Shown piece after piece: positions 16,214 to 24,137 of a stretch of 40,103 nucleotides of DNA (positions are counted from its first letter, which is position 1; each line of letters begins with the position of its first letter). The position numbers and the translations under genes are program-made. The notes beneath the pieces are model-generated. The model saw only the letters and a program-made list of their open reading frames with translations, was not told the DNA's origin and searched no databases. Source of the DNA: Acidimicrobiaceae bacterium (GTDB taxonomy: Bacteria; Actinomycetota; Acidimicrobiia; Acidimicrobiales; RAAP-2); the NCBI GenBank assembly GCA_003136415.1, contig PLEI01000081.1:1-40103 (forward strand), given 5' to 3'.

Positions 16214-17565
16214 GCGAGTTACTGGAGCGCGCCACGTCCCTCCTCGAGCGCGCCGCCGAGGGCGAAGAGATGGAAGTCTTCATCTCTCGCGGTGTTGAGA
16301 CTGAAGTGCAGGCGTACCAGGGTGAGATCGAGAATCTGTCGAGTTCCTCCTCCGCCGAGATCGGCATTCGTATTTTGATCGACGGCGCCCACGGTGCGCG
16401 CGTGGGCACCGCTTACGCCGGCTCGCTCGATGAGGAAGCGATCGCTGAAGCATTGTTCAACGCGCGCGACAACGCGCGCTTCGCCACCGAGGACGAATTC
16501 GTCGCCTTCGCGCGCCCCGACGGCGTCGTGCCGGTGTCGCTGGACTTGAGCGACCCCGCCGTGGGGTCGACGACCATGGACGCCAAGGTGGCGATGGCCA
16601 TCGAACTCGAGGCCATGGTGCGTTCGGGCGACTCGCGCATTCGCCAGGTCGATTCGGCCAATTACTCGGATTACCTCGCTGACGCCGCCATCGTGTCCAC
16701 GACCGGCATCTCGGCGACACTCGAGCGCTCGGGCGCCTACGTCTCGGTCGAGGCCATTGCCGCCGACGGCGGCGAGGATCAAACCGGTTGGGGACTGTCG
16801 GTCGGGCGCGCTCCGGGCGATTTGTCTCTCGAGACGGCGGCCGGTGACGCTATTCGACGCGCCACGCGCATGCTGGGGGCCGTCAAGGCGTCCTCGATGA
16901 AGGGCGCGGCGGTCTTCGATCCGCGTACCGCAGCGACGCTGTGGTCGATCATGGGCAGCGCTCTGAGTGGTGACGCGGTGGTGCGCGGTCGATCCTTCTT
17001 CGCGGGACGACTGGGCGAAGCCGTCGCCTCAGAACTCGTCACGCTGATCGACGACCCGACCGACGCGCGCCATTTCGCCGCGAGTCCCTTCGATTCCGAG
17101 GGTCTCGCCTCTCGCCGCAACGAGCTCATCACCCGAGGACGACTGAGCCAGTTCGTCTACGACACGGTGTCGGGTCGGCGTGCCGGCACGGCCTCCACGG
17201 GTAACGCCGTGCGCGCGGGAGTATCGGGCTCGCCCTCCGCCGGGTGTCGGGCGCTGCAACTCGTGCCCGGTGACTACGACCAGGAAGAGATCTTTCGCCG
17301 GGTCGGCAACGGTGTCTTCGTGGAATCCCTGACCGGCGTGCACTCGGGGGTCAATCCGATCTCGGGCGACTTCTCGGTGGGCATCACTGGTTTGATGATC
17401 CGCGACGGCGTTCTGGCCGAACCCATACGCGAGGTGACCATCGCCTCTACCCTGCAGCGCATGCTGCTTGACGTGATGTTCGTGGGCAACGACGTGCAGT
17501 GGTTGCCCGGGACAACGGCCGCGCAGACTCTCGCCATCGACGCGATCGCCCTGTCGGGGAGCTAG
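16210..17565 (+). CDS. tldE: TldE/PmbA subunit of the TldD-TldE protease
   Basis: Non-catalytic partner of TldD, 451 residues. It shares the fold (EVFISRGVETEVQAYQGEIENLSSSS at the start, GVSGSPSAGCRALQLVPGDYDQEEIFRRVGNGVFVESLTGVHSG-type region later) but lacks the HExxxH motif. The ORF-track start at 16123 lies inside tldD; GTG 16210 overlaps the tldD stop by GTGA and fits the family N-terminus. The last four bases overlap the convergent FmdB gene, and both stops share the same bases. Confidence 0.93.
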   Translation: MSELLERATSLLERAAEGEEMEVFISRGVETEVQAYQGEIENLSSSSSAEIGIRILIDGAHGARVGTAYAGSLDEEAIAEALFNARDNARFATEDEFVAFARPDGVVPVSLDLSDPAVGSTTMDAKVAMAIELEAMVRSGDSRIRQVDSANYSDYLADAAIVSTTGISATLERSGAYVSVEAIAADGGEDQTGWGLSVGRAPGDLSLETAAGDAIRRATRMLGAVKASSMKGAAVFDPRTAATLWSIMGSALSGDAVVRGRSFFAGRLGEAVASELVTLIDDPTDARHFAASPFDSEGLASRRNELITRGRLSQFVYDTVSGRRAGTASTGNAVRAGVSGSPSAGCRALQLVPGDYDQEEIFRRVGNGVFVESLTGVHSGVNPISGDFSVGITGLMIRDGVLAEPIREVTIASTLQRMLLDVMFVGNDVQWLPGTTAAQTLAIDAIALSGS

Positions 17566-17840
17566 TCGCTCGACGCGGAGGATGTCGCAGCCGGGGGCGC
17601 TTTTGCCGGGGGCGTTGTTGCCGGGGGCGACGTCGATGACGGGGGAGTGGCCGCTGAGGAAGATCCGCGCGAATCGGTCTTGTAGAAGCCCGAACCCTTG
17701 AAGACGATTCCCACGCCCGAAAACACCTTGCGTAGTTGGCCGCCGCAGGCCTCGCACACGCTCAGGGGCGCGTCAGAGAACTTCTGCACGGCTTCCACGC
17801 GCTGGTGACAGTTCTGGCATTCATATTCGTAGGTTGGCAT
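17562..17840 (-). CDS. FmdB-type zinc ribbon protein
   Basis: Small protein of 92 residues. The N-terminal zinc ribbon is MPTYEYECQNCHQ...CEACGGQ, with two CxxC pairs. The family stretch VFSGVGIVFKGSGFYKTD follows, then a low-complexity Ser/Thr/Pro/Ala tail. Proteins with this domain are common in actinobacteria and their role is not established; FmdB was named as a putative regulator of formamidase/amidase genes. The ORF track begins at 17939, but ATG 17840 starts the conserved MPTYEYEC and has AAGG just upstream. A TAAACT box at 17870-17875 could be its -10. Confidence 0.9.
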   Translation of the reverse strand: MPTYEYECQNCHQRVEAVQKFSDAPLSVCEACGGQLRKVFSGVGIVFKGSGFYKTDSRGSSSAATPPSSTSPPATTPPAKAPPAATSSASSD

Positions 17841-17869
17841 CAACCTTCTCTTTTCCGGGGGACTCGACC

Positions 17870-17875
17870 AGTTTA
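17870..17875 (-). promoter_or_regulatory. Possible -10 box of the FmdB-type gene
   Basis: TAAACT on the minus strand lies 29 bases before the ATG. The gene would have a short leader with a GAGAAGG ribosome binding site. Confidence 0.4.
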
Positions 17876-17909
17876 CTCTTCCGCTTTCTCTTCGAGTCCG
17901 CGGCGTCGG

Positions 17910-17915
17910 TAGCAT
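17910..17915 (+). promoter_or_regulatory. -10 box of moaC (leaderless)
   Basis: TAGCAT ends 6 bases before the GTG at 17922. Confidence 0.5.
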
Positions 17916-17921
17916 GACGAG

Positions 17922-18428
17922 GTGGACGAATTCCACCAACTACGCCCATCGCCTCTCGGCGGCACCTTCCCACGCGACCGCGGTCCTACCGAGGCTACGG
18001 CGCGACGTGCCCTGGCGCGCTGCCGGGTCATGATGGCCCCCGAGACGACGGCCGCCATCGCCTCGAACGCCACCGCCAAGGGCGACGTGCTGGCCACCGC
18101 GCGCGTCGCCGGCATTCAAGCCGCCAAGAGTGCCGCCACGTTGTTGCCAATGGCGCACCTGGTGCTGGTCGGCAACGTCTACGTCAATTTCACCATTGCC
18201 GACAACTTCATTGAGGTGGAAGTCGGCGTCGACACTGTCGACCGGACGGGCGTCGAAATGGAGGCACTGGTGGCGGTGACTATCGCGGCGCTGACCATCT
18301 ACGACATGTGCAAGTCCATTGACCGCACCATGACCATCGAGCAGGTCGCGTTGTGGGAAAAGTCCGGCGGTCGTTCGGGCCCCTGGCGTCGGGCCGCAGT
18401 TGACGGTGACGATCTCGAGCCGGTGTGA
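17922..18428 (+). CDS. moaC: Cyclic pyranopterin monophosphate synthase (divergent MoaC)
   Basis: Molybdenum-cofactor enzyme that turns the MoaA product into cyclic pyranopterin monophosphate. It has 168 residues. KGDVLATARVAGIQAAK, RTGVEMEALVAVTIAALTIYDMCKS and EKSGGRSG are clear MoaC signatures. The catalytic set of E. coli MoaC is kept: K53 (KGD), H79, D128, K131 and K147. Two oddities: the usual N-terminal MVDVSDK stretch is replaced by GTFPRDRGPTEATARR, and the usual PLCHP motif reads PMAHL, keeping the histidine but losing the cysteine. No other moa gene is nearby. The gene is probably functional, but the divergence deserves a check against characterised MoaC. Confidence 0.9.
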   Translation: MDEFHQLRPSPLGGTFPRDRGPTEATARRALARCRVMMAPETTAAIASNATAKGDVLATARVAGIQAAKSAATLLPMAHLVLVGNVYVNFTIADNFIEVEVGVDTVDRTGVEMEALVAVTIAALTIYDMCKSIDRTMTIEQVALWEKSGGRSGPWRRAAVDGDDLEPV

Positions 18429-18433
18429 CATCG

Positions 18434-18463
18434 TTGACCCCGTGGCCAACCAGCCACTACCCT
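18434..18463 (+). promoter_or_regulatory. Predicted promoter of the pafBC fusion
   Basis: TTGACC (18434-18439), 18-base spacer, TACCCT (18458-18463). The start site would be near 18470, leaving about 15 bases with a GATGAGAG sequence before GTG 18485. Confidence 0.5.
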
Positions 18464-18484
18464 TCTCGGTGATGAGAGTGAACC

Positions 18485-20434
18485 GTGAGTAGTCCGCGCG
18501 CCGGCGTCGAACCCAGTCGCGAGCGAATTGTCGCACTCGTGCTGCTACTGCAGCGCGCCTTCACCGACAACCGTCCGTTGACCCAGGACGAGATCGTGCG
18601 CGACCTCAAGATTGACGAATACCCGGCGACGTCGAGGTCACCGAAGAAAGTTGGCGCCTACCTGGGCAACGACACCGCAGTGCGCCAAAAGTTCGAACGC
18701 GACAAGGCCCGCATCCGCGACCTGGGTTTTCAGATTGAGACGGTGGTACGTCCCGACGATCTCGTTGGTTACCAGATCGACCCGAGCAGCGGCTACGCCC
18801 CGCCAATCCACTTCACCCCCCAGGAGAACCGCGTGGTCGCGACCGCTCTGGGCTTTTGCGGATTCGGCAAATCGGGCGCTTTCAGCGTCTTCAACGACGG
18901 ACCCGCGGGCGACGGGGGTCTCGAGTTCTCCGCGTTCCTTACTCCGGCCATTCGTGCCATCAAGGTCCGACGGGCCGTGAGTTTCGAATACCAGTCTTCG
19001 GTGCGAAAAGTTCGCGTGGTCGAACCTCTGGAGATTCTCCACGAGGGTGGAACCTCGTACTTGGTGGCTCGCGAAGTCGGCGGCGGCATGATCAAGGGAT
19101 ACCGCTTCTCGCGAATGACGTCTATGCCAGTGGTCTTAGACGAGCGCTTTGTTGTCGACGAGGCCACGCGTGGACTCGCGGCGTCGTGGCGCCCCCAATA
19201 CCAACGGCGTCCCACGCCCATTGACGTCGTTGTCTTGACCAATCGCGACTACGCCGACTTGTTGGTGCGCCAGTACGACGGCGCGGTCGCGGCCGCGAAG
19301 AAGGACGGCCGCGTCGAAGTCGGCATCACCTTCGACAGTCCTCACGGCGCGCTGCGATTTATCCTCGAAGGGGCCGAGCGAGTGCGACTGGTCAATCCCA
19401 AGACCCTGTTGAAGGAATTGAAGGAGTGGCTGGGCCACGTCAATCGCGGTAAATCACCCGCGGCCGAGGACATCAAGTTCCCCGCGCTCGCGTCGGGCGA
19501 CGTACTTGGCCAGACCTTGCAATTGCTGCACGCCGTATACAACTCCGAGGACGGCCTGCGGGTGTCGGAACTGGCCAAGCGTTTTTCACTCGACCCCGAC
19601 CTCGTGCGCTCCATCATGGGCCGACTCGTCACCCTGGAGCCGATGGTCGACGCCTTCGATGGCGCCATGGCCTTTCCCGCCCGAGTGATCAAGGATTGCG
19701 ACGACTGGGATCACGAGGACACCGATGACTCGATCTACCGCGCCGAATTCGTCTCGGACGACGACGAGCCCTCCCCGTTCATGTGGCGCGACCTCTTTGA
19801 GCTCAACGTCGCCCTGCGCGAGGCCTCGCGCCTCTTCGAGGATCCCGCGATCTTCTCGGCGATTGAGAAGATCGAAGAGGTGACGAGTCACTTCATGCGC
19901 ATCGAATACCCCCACAATGAGCAGTTGCTCTCGGCCGTCTACGAAGCGGTGACCAGCCGCGAGCAGCTGAAAATCACCTACAACTCGGCGAGCTCTGAGA
20001 CGGCCGAGGAGCGCTGCATCGAGCCCTCCGAGGTCAAGGTCTTGAACGGCCATACCTACGTCCGCGCGTTTTGTCTGACCCGCAACGACTGGCGTACCTT
20101 CCGCGTGGACCGCATCGGGACGATTCTCGCCAAGTCGCTCATCACCGACGACCGCGGCACCGACCCCGTGAGCAATTGGTTGACGGCCGTGGGCGAGGAG
20201 GGCGACGAAGTGGTCGTCATCGTCGAGAGATACGTGCGCTACCTGTTTGAACCGCTACCGGGCGCCCAGTGGGTCTCGCTAGCCGACGGACGCCACGCGG
20301 TGCGTTTCCACGTGTCCAACTCGACGTTCTTGGACCACTTGATGCTCCTAGCGGGACCCGGTGCCGTGGTGGCGACGGAGAAATTCGCCACGGCGGGACA
20401 CGACCTGGCAGATCGGATCGCGAGCCAGTTGTAG
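18485..20434 (+). CDS. pafBC: PafB-PafC fusion, WYL-domain transcriptional regulator
   Basis: A 649-residue protein made of two tandem PafB/PafC-like halves. Each half has an N-terminal helix-turn-helix (ERIVALVLLLQRAFTDNRPLTQDEIVRDL; LLHAVYNSEDGLRVSELAKRFSLDP). Each then has a WYL domain, recognisable by YLVARE...YRFSRM in the first half and YVRAFCLTRNDWRTFRVDRI in the second. In mycobacteria separate PafB and PafC form a dimer that activates the RecA-independent DNA-damage response; in some actinobacteria they are naturally fused. They usually sit with the Pup-proteasome or tat genes, which are not next to it here. It is followed after 29 bases by the relaxase on the same strand, so the two may be co-transcribed. 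The GTG at 18485 is the first start after an in-frame stop. Confidence 0.88.
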   Translation: MSSPRAGVEPSRERIVALVLLLQRAFTDNRPLTQDEIVRDLKIDEYPATSRSPKKVGAYLGNDTAVRQKFERDKARIRDLGFQIETVVRPDDLVGYQIDPSSGYAPPIHFTPQENRVVATALGFCGFGKSGAFSVFNDGPAGDGGLEFSAFLTPAIRAIKVRRAVSFEYQSSVRKVRVVEPLEILHEGGTSYLVAREVGGGMIKGYRFSRMTSMPVVLDERFVVDEATRGLAASWRPQYQRRPTPIDVVVLTNRDYADLLVRQYDGAVAAAKKDGRVEVGITFDSPHGALRFILEGAERVRLVNPKTLLKELKEWLGHVNRGKSPAAEDIKFPALASGDVLGQTLQLLHAVYNSEDGLRVSELAKRFSLDPDLVRSIMGRLVTLEPMVDAFDGAMAFPARVIKDCDDWDHEDTDDSIYRAEFVSDDDEPSPFMWRDLFELNVALREASRLFEDPAIFSAIEKIEEVTSHFMRIEYPHNEQLLSAVYEAVTSREQLKITYNSASSETAEERCIEPSEVKVLNGHTYVRAFCLTRNDWRTFRVDRIGTILAKSLITDDRGTDPVSNWLTAVGEEGDEVVVIVERYVRYLFEPLPGAQWVSLADGRHAVRFHVSNSTFLDHLMLLAGPGAVVATEKFATAGHDLADRIASQL

Positions 20435-20463
20435 CCGACCGTTGGGCCCCGCGAGGAGGCCCG

Positions 20464-21540
20464 ATGCTGCGACTAATGGTGCGACGCTCGAGGGACGTCG
20501 ACTACTTGAGCGACGACTCGGCTCTCGAGTTGGAGGGAATCCGCGAGGGACCGGCGCAATGGTGGTTGCGGGGCGCGGGCGACGTCACTGATGCGGCGCA
20601 CGTGGCGCGGGTATTGACAACGAGCGAGCGATCCGCGGTGGTGGGTTATGACCTCATCGTGGCTGCACCCCGGCCGCTCTCGGTGCTCGTGGCGCTCGAC
20701 CCCGCGCACGCGCCAGCCGTCGTCGGCGCGCATCGTCGGGCCGTGGCCGAGGCGCTCGAGTATCTCGAACAACGCGCACTAGTGGTGCGCGACCGGCGCG
20801 GGGGAGACGATATCGAGACCCCGGCCCAGTGGTCGCACGTGGTCGCCTTCACCCACGGAGTGAATCGACACGGCGAACCCCACCTGCACGACCACGTCCT
20901 GGTGGGAGCGAGACCCGCCGGCGCGACGAACGTCCTCGACTCGCGCGCACTCTTTGCCCACGCCGCAGCCGCCGACGCGCTCTATCGCTCGTCGATGCGC
21001 GCCGAAGTGGCGCGAACCACGCCGTTTTCACCCTGGCGCTCCTTTGAAGGGGTCGAGCACGTGGCCGGACTCGACGAGGGCTATCGCGTTCTCTGGGGTG
21101 GCCACCACCTTGAGCGAGGTGTCAAACGTCACTGGACGCGAGAGGGGATCCGCGACGCGTGGGGTAGCGACCTGTCAAGGTTTGAGCCGCACGGATCTCG
21201 GCTCGTTCCCGAGCGCGAACGCGGCCGACTCGACGAACACGCATTCCAGGCGGCGCTCGAAGGTCGCCACGGCGTGGCGCGGCGTCACATTGTGGAGGCG
21301 TGGGCCAATGCCGCGACCTTCGGGCGCGATGCGAGAAGCATCACGACCAGCGTGGATGATCTCTACCCGGCGCTGCGCGGATCCCGGGGGGTGCGTGAGA
21401 CAACGCTGAGTCTCCGTGACGCGCGCATGATCGCCGAGACCAGAGAACGCGGACCGCGGCCCCTTGACGCGAGAGAAATCGACGAGTGGCGTCAGCGATC
21501 TCGGGTGCGTTCACGAGAGGGAGTCGTTCGTTCGAGGTAG
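20464..21540 (+). CDS. TrwC/MobF-type relaxase, helicase-less
   Basis: HUH-superfamily conjugative relaxase domain in a 358-residue protein. The start ATG 20464 has GAGGAGG four bases upstream; the ORF-track start at 20269 overlaps pafBC. Near the N-terminus, DYLSDD places a candidate nicking tyrosine at Y14. GYDLIVAAPRPLSVLVAL matches the family stretch usually written YDLTFSAPKSVS. The metal-binding histidines are H131, H142 and H144 (FTHGVN, then PHLHDH), with the 11- and 2-residue spacing of TrwC. The remaining 200 residues have no Walker motifs, so the C-terminal helicase of full-length TrwC/TraI is absent. It overlaps the convergent coupling-protein gene by 49 bases. A working nickase is plausible; a retained remnant or a domesticated enzyme is the alternative. 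Confidence 0.82.
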   Translation: MLRLMVRRSRDVDYLSDDSALELEGIREGPAQWWLRGAGDVTDAAHVARVLTTSERSAVVGYDLIVAAPRPLSVLVALDPAHAPAVVGAHRRAVAEALEYLEQRALVVRDRRGGDDIETPAQWSHVVAFTHGVNRHGEPHLHDHVLVGARPAGATNVLDSRALFAHAAAADALYRSSMRAEVARTTPFSPWRSFEGVEHVAGLDEGYRVLWGGHHLERGVKRHWTREGIRDAWGSDLSRFEPHGSRLVPERERGRLDEHAFQAALEGRHGVARRHIVEAWANAATFGRDARSITTSVDDLYPALRGSRGVRETTLSLRDARMIAETRERGPRPLDAREIDEWRQRSRVRSREGVVRSR

Positions 21541-22799
21541 CGACGAAATCGTGGATCGGCGTAAGAGGGGGTGAGTTCGATCCACCGGAGATCTTTTTTC
21601 TCGGTGAGCCCGAGGGCATAACCAGCTCGCCCGCGCGCGACGTCGCTGAGCGTCGCGTTGTCGCGCTCGACCCAGGATCGTGAATACCCTTCGCTTCGTC
21701 CTCGCCGCGAGTGTTGCACGTTGGGCGACTCGACGAGCGACCGACCGGCTAGTTGTTGGACCATCTCCAACGTGGTGCGATCGGCAATGCCGGGCAAGAT
21801 CACCGTGGTGGGGAAGAGCGAGAGGAAGCCGTCGGCGTTGTTGCCCCACCGACTCCTGGCTTGACTCAAGTCTTGTAAACACGCGAGCGTGACGACGCCC
21901 TGCCCTCCTCCTTCGGAGACGACGCTGGCGAGGCGCGGCAGTGGTGCCACGTTGGCGAGTTCATCCAACGCCAACAACAGTCGCGCGCCTTCATGATGGC
22001 GGTCGTAGGTGGCGTGAACTACCTCTTCAATCATCCCGACCACGAGCGGTACGGTGACCGCTTGGTAGCGGCTGGGCGAGACGATGTGGAGCTGATGCGG
22101 ACCGCTCAAAAACTCGTTGACGTCGAGGGGGGATTCGCGCGCCGACGCTCGTGCGGCGTCGGTGCGCATCCCGGCGAAGAGTCCCGATGCGGTCGACCAA
22201 ATCCCTGATCGCTCCCGCTCTTCGGTTGCCAGGACGCCGCCCAGCAGCGTCACCGAGGCGTGGGCGTCGCCGTAGCGGGCCGTGAGTTCTTGGACGACGT
22301 CCTCGGCGTTGCGAGCGTCGACGCGAGAGGCCAATTGCCCCAAGGATTCTCCCCTCAGAGCGGCACCGTGCAACAGGGGCGCAATCAATGCGCCGGCGCG
22401 TTCGTTCCAGTGTGATTCGCCCTCGTCGAGGTGGCGTCGTCGACTCACGTCAACGAGGCTGCGCGCCGCGAGAACTGCACCGTCCCACGTGGTGGCTTGT
22501 CGAATGGGTGAGTAGCCCACGCGTCGCGCGCCCGGCGGTGTCGAAACGGTGCCCGAGGGATCGAAGAGCAACGTCACACCATCGTGTCGCGCGCCAGCCA
22601 TCGCGCGCACGACGTCATCTTTGGTCGACGTGATGATTGATGATCGCGACGTCATCAACAGGTTCGGAATGATGAGTGAAGATGTTTTTCCACTGCGGCT
22701 CGGACCCAACACCAACGTCGAACGTTGCGCGCCACTCGACACATCGTGTTGTTGTGCGCGTCCGAGATAGATACCGTGATCGAGTGTCACGATGAACAA
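21492..22799 (-). CDS. TraG/VirD4-like type IV coupling ATPase
   Basis: P-loop ATPase of 435 residues, related to the coupling proteins that bring a relaxase-DNA complex to a secretion channel. Walker A is GPSRSGKT (32-39), followed by SLIIPNLL. The TraG-type start is DHGIYLGRAQ. Walker B is LLLALDELANVAPLP (about 274-288), followed by GGGQGVVTLACLQDLSQARSRWG, typical of VirD4/TraG. The usual N-terminal membrane segments are missing, so it is probably soluble or membrane-recruited. The start is uncertain: TTG 22799 is the first possible, GTG 22790 is an alternative. It is convergent with the relaxase and overlaps it by 49 bases. No other conjugation gene is in the window. Confidence 0.82.
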   Translation of the reverse strand: MFIVTLDHGIYLGRAQQHDVSSGAQRSTLVLGPSRSGKTSSLIIPNLLMTSRSSIITSTKDDVVRAMAGARHDGVTLLFDPSGTVSTPPGARRVGYSPIRQATTWDGAVLAARSLVDVSRRRHLDEGESHWNERAGALIAPLLHGAALRGESLGQLASRVDARNAEDVVQELTARYGDAHASVTLLGGVLATEERERSGIWSTASGLFAGMRTDAARASARESPLDVNEFLSGPHQLHIVSPSRYQAVTVPLVVGMIEEVVHATYDRHHEGARLLLALDELANVAPLPRLASVVSEGGGQGVVTLACLQDLSQARSRWGNNADGFLSLFPTTVILPGIADRTTLEMVQQLAGRSLVESPNVQHSRRGRSEGYSRSWVERDNATLSDVARGRAGYALGLTEKKDLRWIELTPSYADPRFRRYLERTTPSRERTRDR

Positions 22800-22888
22800 C
22801 GGTTGGAGAAAATGTTGAGGATGCTTGACATTGGTGCGTAAAGCGAGTGGACTTTAAGTGTCCTTTGCGGAGGGGACGCGAACACGAA

Positions 22889-23035
22889 AGTTATTTTTGA
22901 AATAACTGAGTGGTGCTCTTCGCAAATGACCGTGCACTGCGAGCAGTCGTCGTACAGCTGGGAAGCTGGGTGACACATGATCGAGTACATGTCGATCAAG
23001 GCGGTACCGACAACGAGGTCACCACGATGGTGACC
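22889..23035. repeat. Cluster of four inverted repeats upstream of the histone-like gene (candidate oriT or leader structure)
   Basis: In the 280-base gap between the coupling-protein and histone-like genes are AGTTATTT-TTG-AAATAACT (22889-22907), ACTGC-GA-GCAGT (22936-22947), GATCGA-7-TCGATC (22979-22997) and GGTCACC-ACGAT-GGTGACC (23017-23035). ACGAGGTC also occurs twice (23013-23020 and 23036-23043), flanking the last one. The region is divergent, so operators or RNA hairpins in the histone-like leader are possible. Because it adjoins a relaxase module, an origin of transfer is also possible. Confidence 0.5.
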
Positions 23036-23079
23036 ACGAGGTCCCAATTTGATTCAACGTTGAAACCCAAGGAGGGAAA

Positions 23080-23403
23080 GTGGCACTAGCCGCGAAGAAG
23101 GCCGTAGCCAAGAAGGCTCCTGCGAAGAAGGCAGTAGCAAAGAAGGCTCCCGCTAAGAAGGCCGCCGCCAAGAAGGCTCCGGCCAAGAAGGCTGTAGCCA
23201 AGAAGGCCGTAGCCAAGAAGGCTCCCGCCAAGAGGGCCGTAGCGAAGAAGGCTCCGGCCAAGAAGGCCGCCGCCAAGAAGGCTCCGGCCAAGAAGGCCGT
23301 AGCGAAGAAGGCTGTAGCCAAGAAGGCTCCCGCCAAGAGGGCCGTAGCCAAGAAGGCTCCGGCCCGCAAGGCAGCAGCTAAGAGGGCTTCCGCTAGGAAG
23401 TAG
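23080..23403 (+). CDS. Histone H1-like Lys/Ala/Pro-repeat basic protein
   Basis: A 107-residue protein made almost wholly of five-residue units such as [10 protein letters not shown] and KKAAA, with late variants using arginine ([15 protein letters not shown]). It contains no acidic residue and no aromatic residue. Such tails occur on actinobacterial HupB, bacterial H1-like proteins and AlgP, where they bind DNA without sequence preference; here the tail stands alone with no HU domain. The GTG start has a strong AAGGAGG upstream, and a strong terminator follows 37 bases after the stop, so this is a well-formed single gene. The repetitive DNA makes the length prone to change by slippage. The reverse strand shows a long hydrophobic ORF that is only its shadow. 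Nucleoid compaction is the likely role. Confidence 0.85.
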   Translation: MALAAKKAVAKKAPAKKAVAKKAPAKKAAAKKAPAKKAVAKKAVAKKAPAKRAVAKKAPAKKAAAKKAPAKKAVAKKAVAKKAPAKRAVAKKAPARKAAAKRASARK

Positions 23404-23440
23404 TGGAACCGCGAGAACGCCCTCGATCGAGGGTGTGAGG

Positions 23441-23475
23441 ATCGAGGGGGTCGAAAGGCCCCCTCGATTTCTTTT
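23441..23475 (+). terminator. Rho-independent terminator of the histone-like gene
   Basis: ATCGAGGGGGTC, a GAAA loop and GGCCCCCTCGAT form a 12-bp stem (one G-U pair) followed by TTTCTTTT. It ends at the convergent cofC stop. The other strand has no T-run, so it acts mainly on the plus strand. Confidence 0.88.
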
Positions 23476-24028
23476 AGTTGGCGAAGTCGTCGGGTTCGTC
23501 GACGTCGTAGCGCCAGGGACTGTTGAACTCCACGTGAACTTCAATTCCGAGACGCCGCGCCTCGCGTTGATGCGCCAGCGCTGAATTTGTTCCGAAGAAG
23601 AAAGTGAAATCGAGTCCGGTCGGTAACGCCAACACATTGGTGCCAGTGCGGTGAGAGTCGGCGACCACGGTGATTCCAGGAGCGGGGTCGAATTCGCCCA
23701 GCCCCGCGGGGTCCCGCAAGTCTCCGTGGGCGATCACGATTCGCTCAAAGGAATCCGAGAGGAGTCGGTACGAGTAGGTCACGGCCTCGTTGAGATTGGT
23801 CGAGCTCGACTCGATCACCTGAGCTCCTCGTTCGAGCGCGAAGACGACAACGTCGGGGGATTCGCACGCCACGAACAGAGCACGCGGAGTAGAGGCCCTC
23901 AGGACCCGATCGGCCAAGGAGCGAGCCACGTCGTCGACTCCGGATACTCCGGCAACTCGCAACCGGCTCTTTGCGACGCGGAAGCCCTTCAGTGGGACCA
24001 ATATCGCGAGGTTCTCCACCGGGTTCAT
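23474..24028 (-). CDS. cofC: 2-phospholactate/phosphoenolpyruvate guanylyltransferase (F420 biosynthesis)
   Basis: CofC/FbiD family nucleotidyltransferase of 184 residues, which activates phosphoenolpyruvate (actinobacteria) or 2-phospholactate (archaea) with GTP for coenzyme F420 synthesis. Family signs are [16 protein letters not shown] at the N-terminus, [12 protein letters not shown] in the metal-binding centre, and [13 protein letters not shown] followed by [18 protein letters not shown]. The gene shows that the host makes F420, in line with an actinobacterium. The remaining fbi genes are not in the window. It is convergent with the histone-like gene and divergent from the ABC ATPase. 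No clear ribosome binding site precedes the ATG. Confidence 0.92.
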   Translation of the reverse strand: MNPVENLAILVPLKGFRVAKSRLRVAGVSGVDDVARSLADRVLRASTPRALFVACESPDVVVFALERGAQVIESSSTNLNEAVTYSYRLLSDSFERIVIAHGDLRDPAGLGEFDPAPGITVVADSHRTGTNVLALPTGLDFTFFFGTNSALAHQREARRLGIEVHVEFNSPWRYDVDEPDDFAN

Positions 24029-24122
24029 ACTAGAAGGTCGCCGAGGCGTTACGTCAGCGTGAATGATGGGGAAGTAGACCTCAAAAAGCCTGTTGGACAG
24101 GGGCCAATCACGTCCAAAAGAC

Positions 24123-24128
24123 TATGAT
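24123..24128 (+). promoter_or_regulatory. -10 box of the peptide ABC ATPase
   Basis: TATGAT lies 9 bases before ATG 24138, so the leader would be only two or three bases. TTGGAC at 24093-24098 is too far away to be its -35. Confidence 0.45.
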
Positions 24129-24137
24129 TTCTAGTTA

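Noticed and set aside
22787-23047. 86-residue minus-strand ORF overlapping the coupling-protein start
   Set aside because: Overlaps in another frame, spans the inverted-repeat cluster, and has no family features.
23019-23369. Hydrophobic repeat ORF (AFLAT/AGAFLA units) opposite the histone-like gene
   Set aside because: It is the reverse-strand reading of the KKAPA repeats. The plus strand has the ribosome binding site and terminator.
23080-23403. Possible CRISPR or tandem-repeat array
   Set aside because: The repeats are 15-base coding units in frame with no unique spacers; they encode the Lys/Ala protein.
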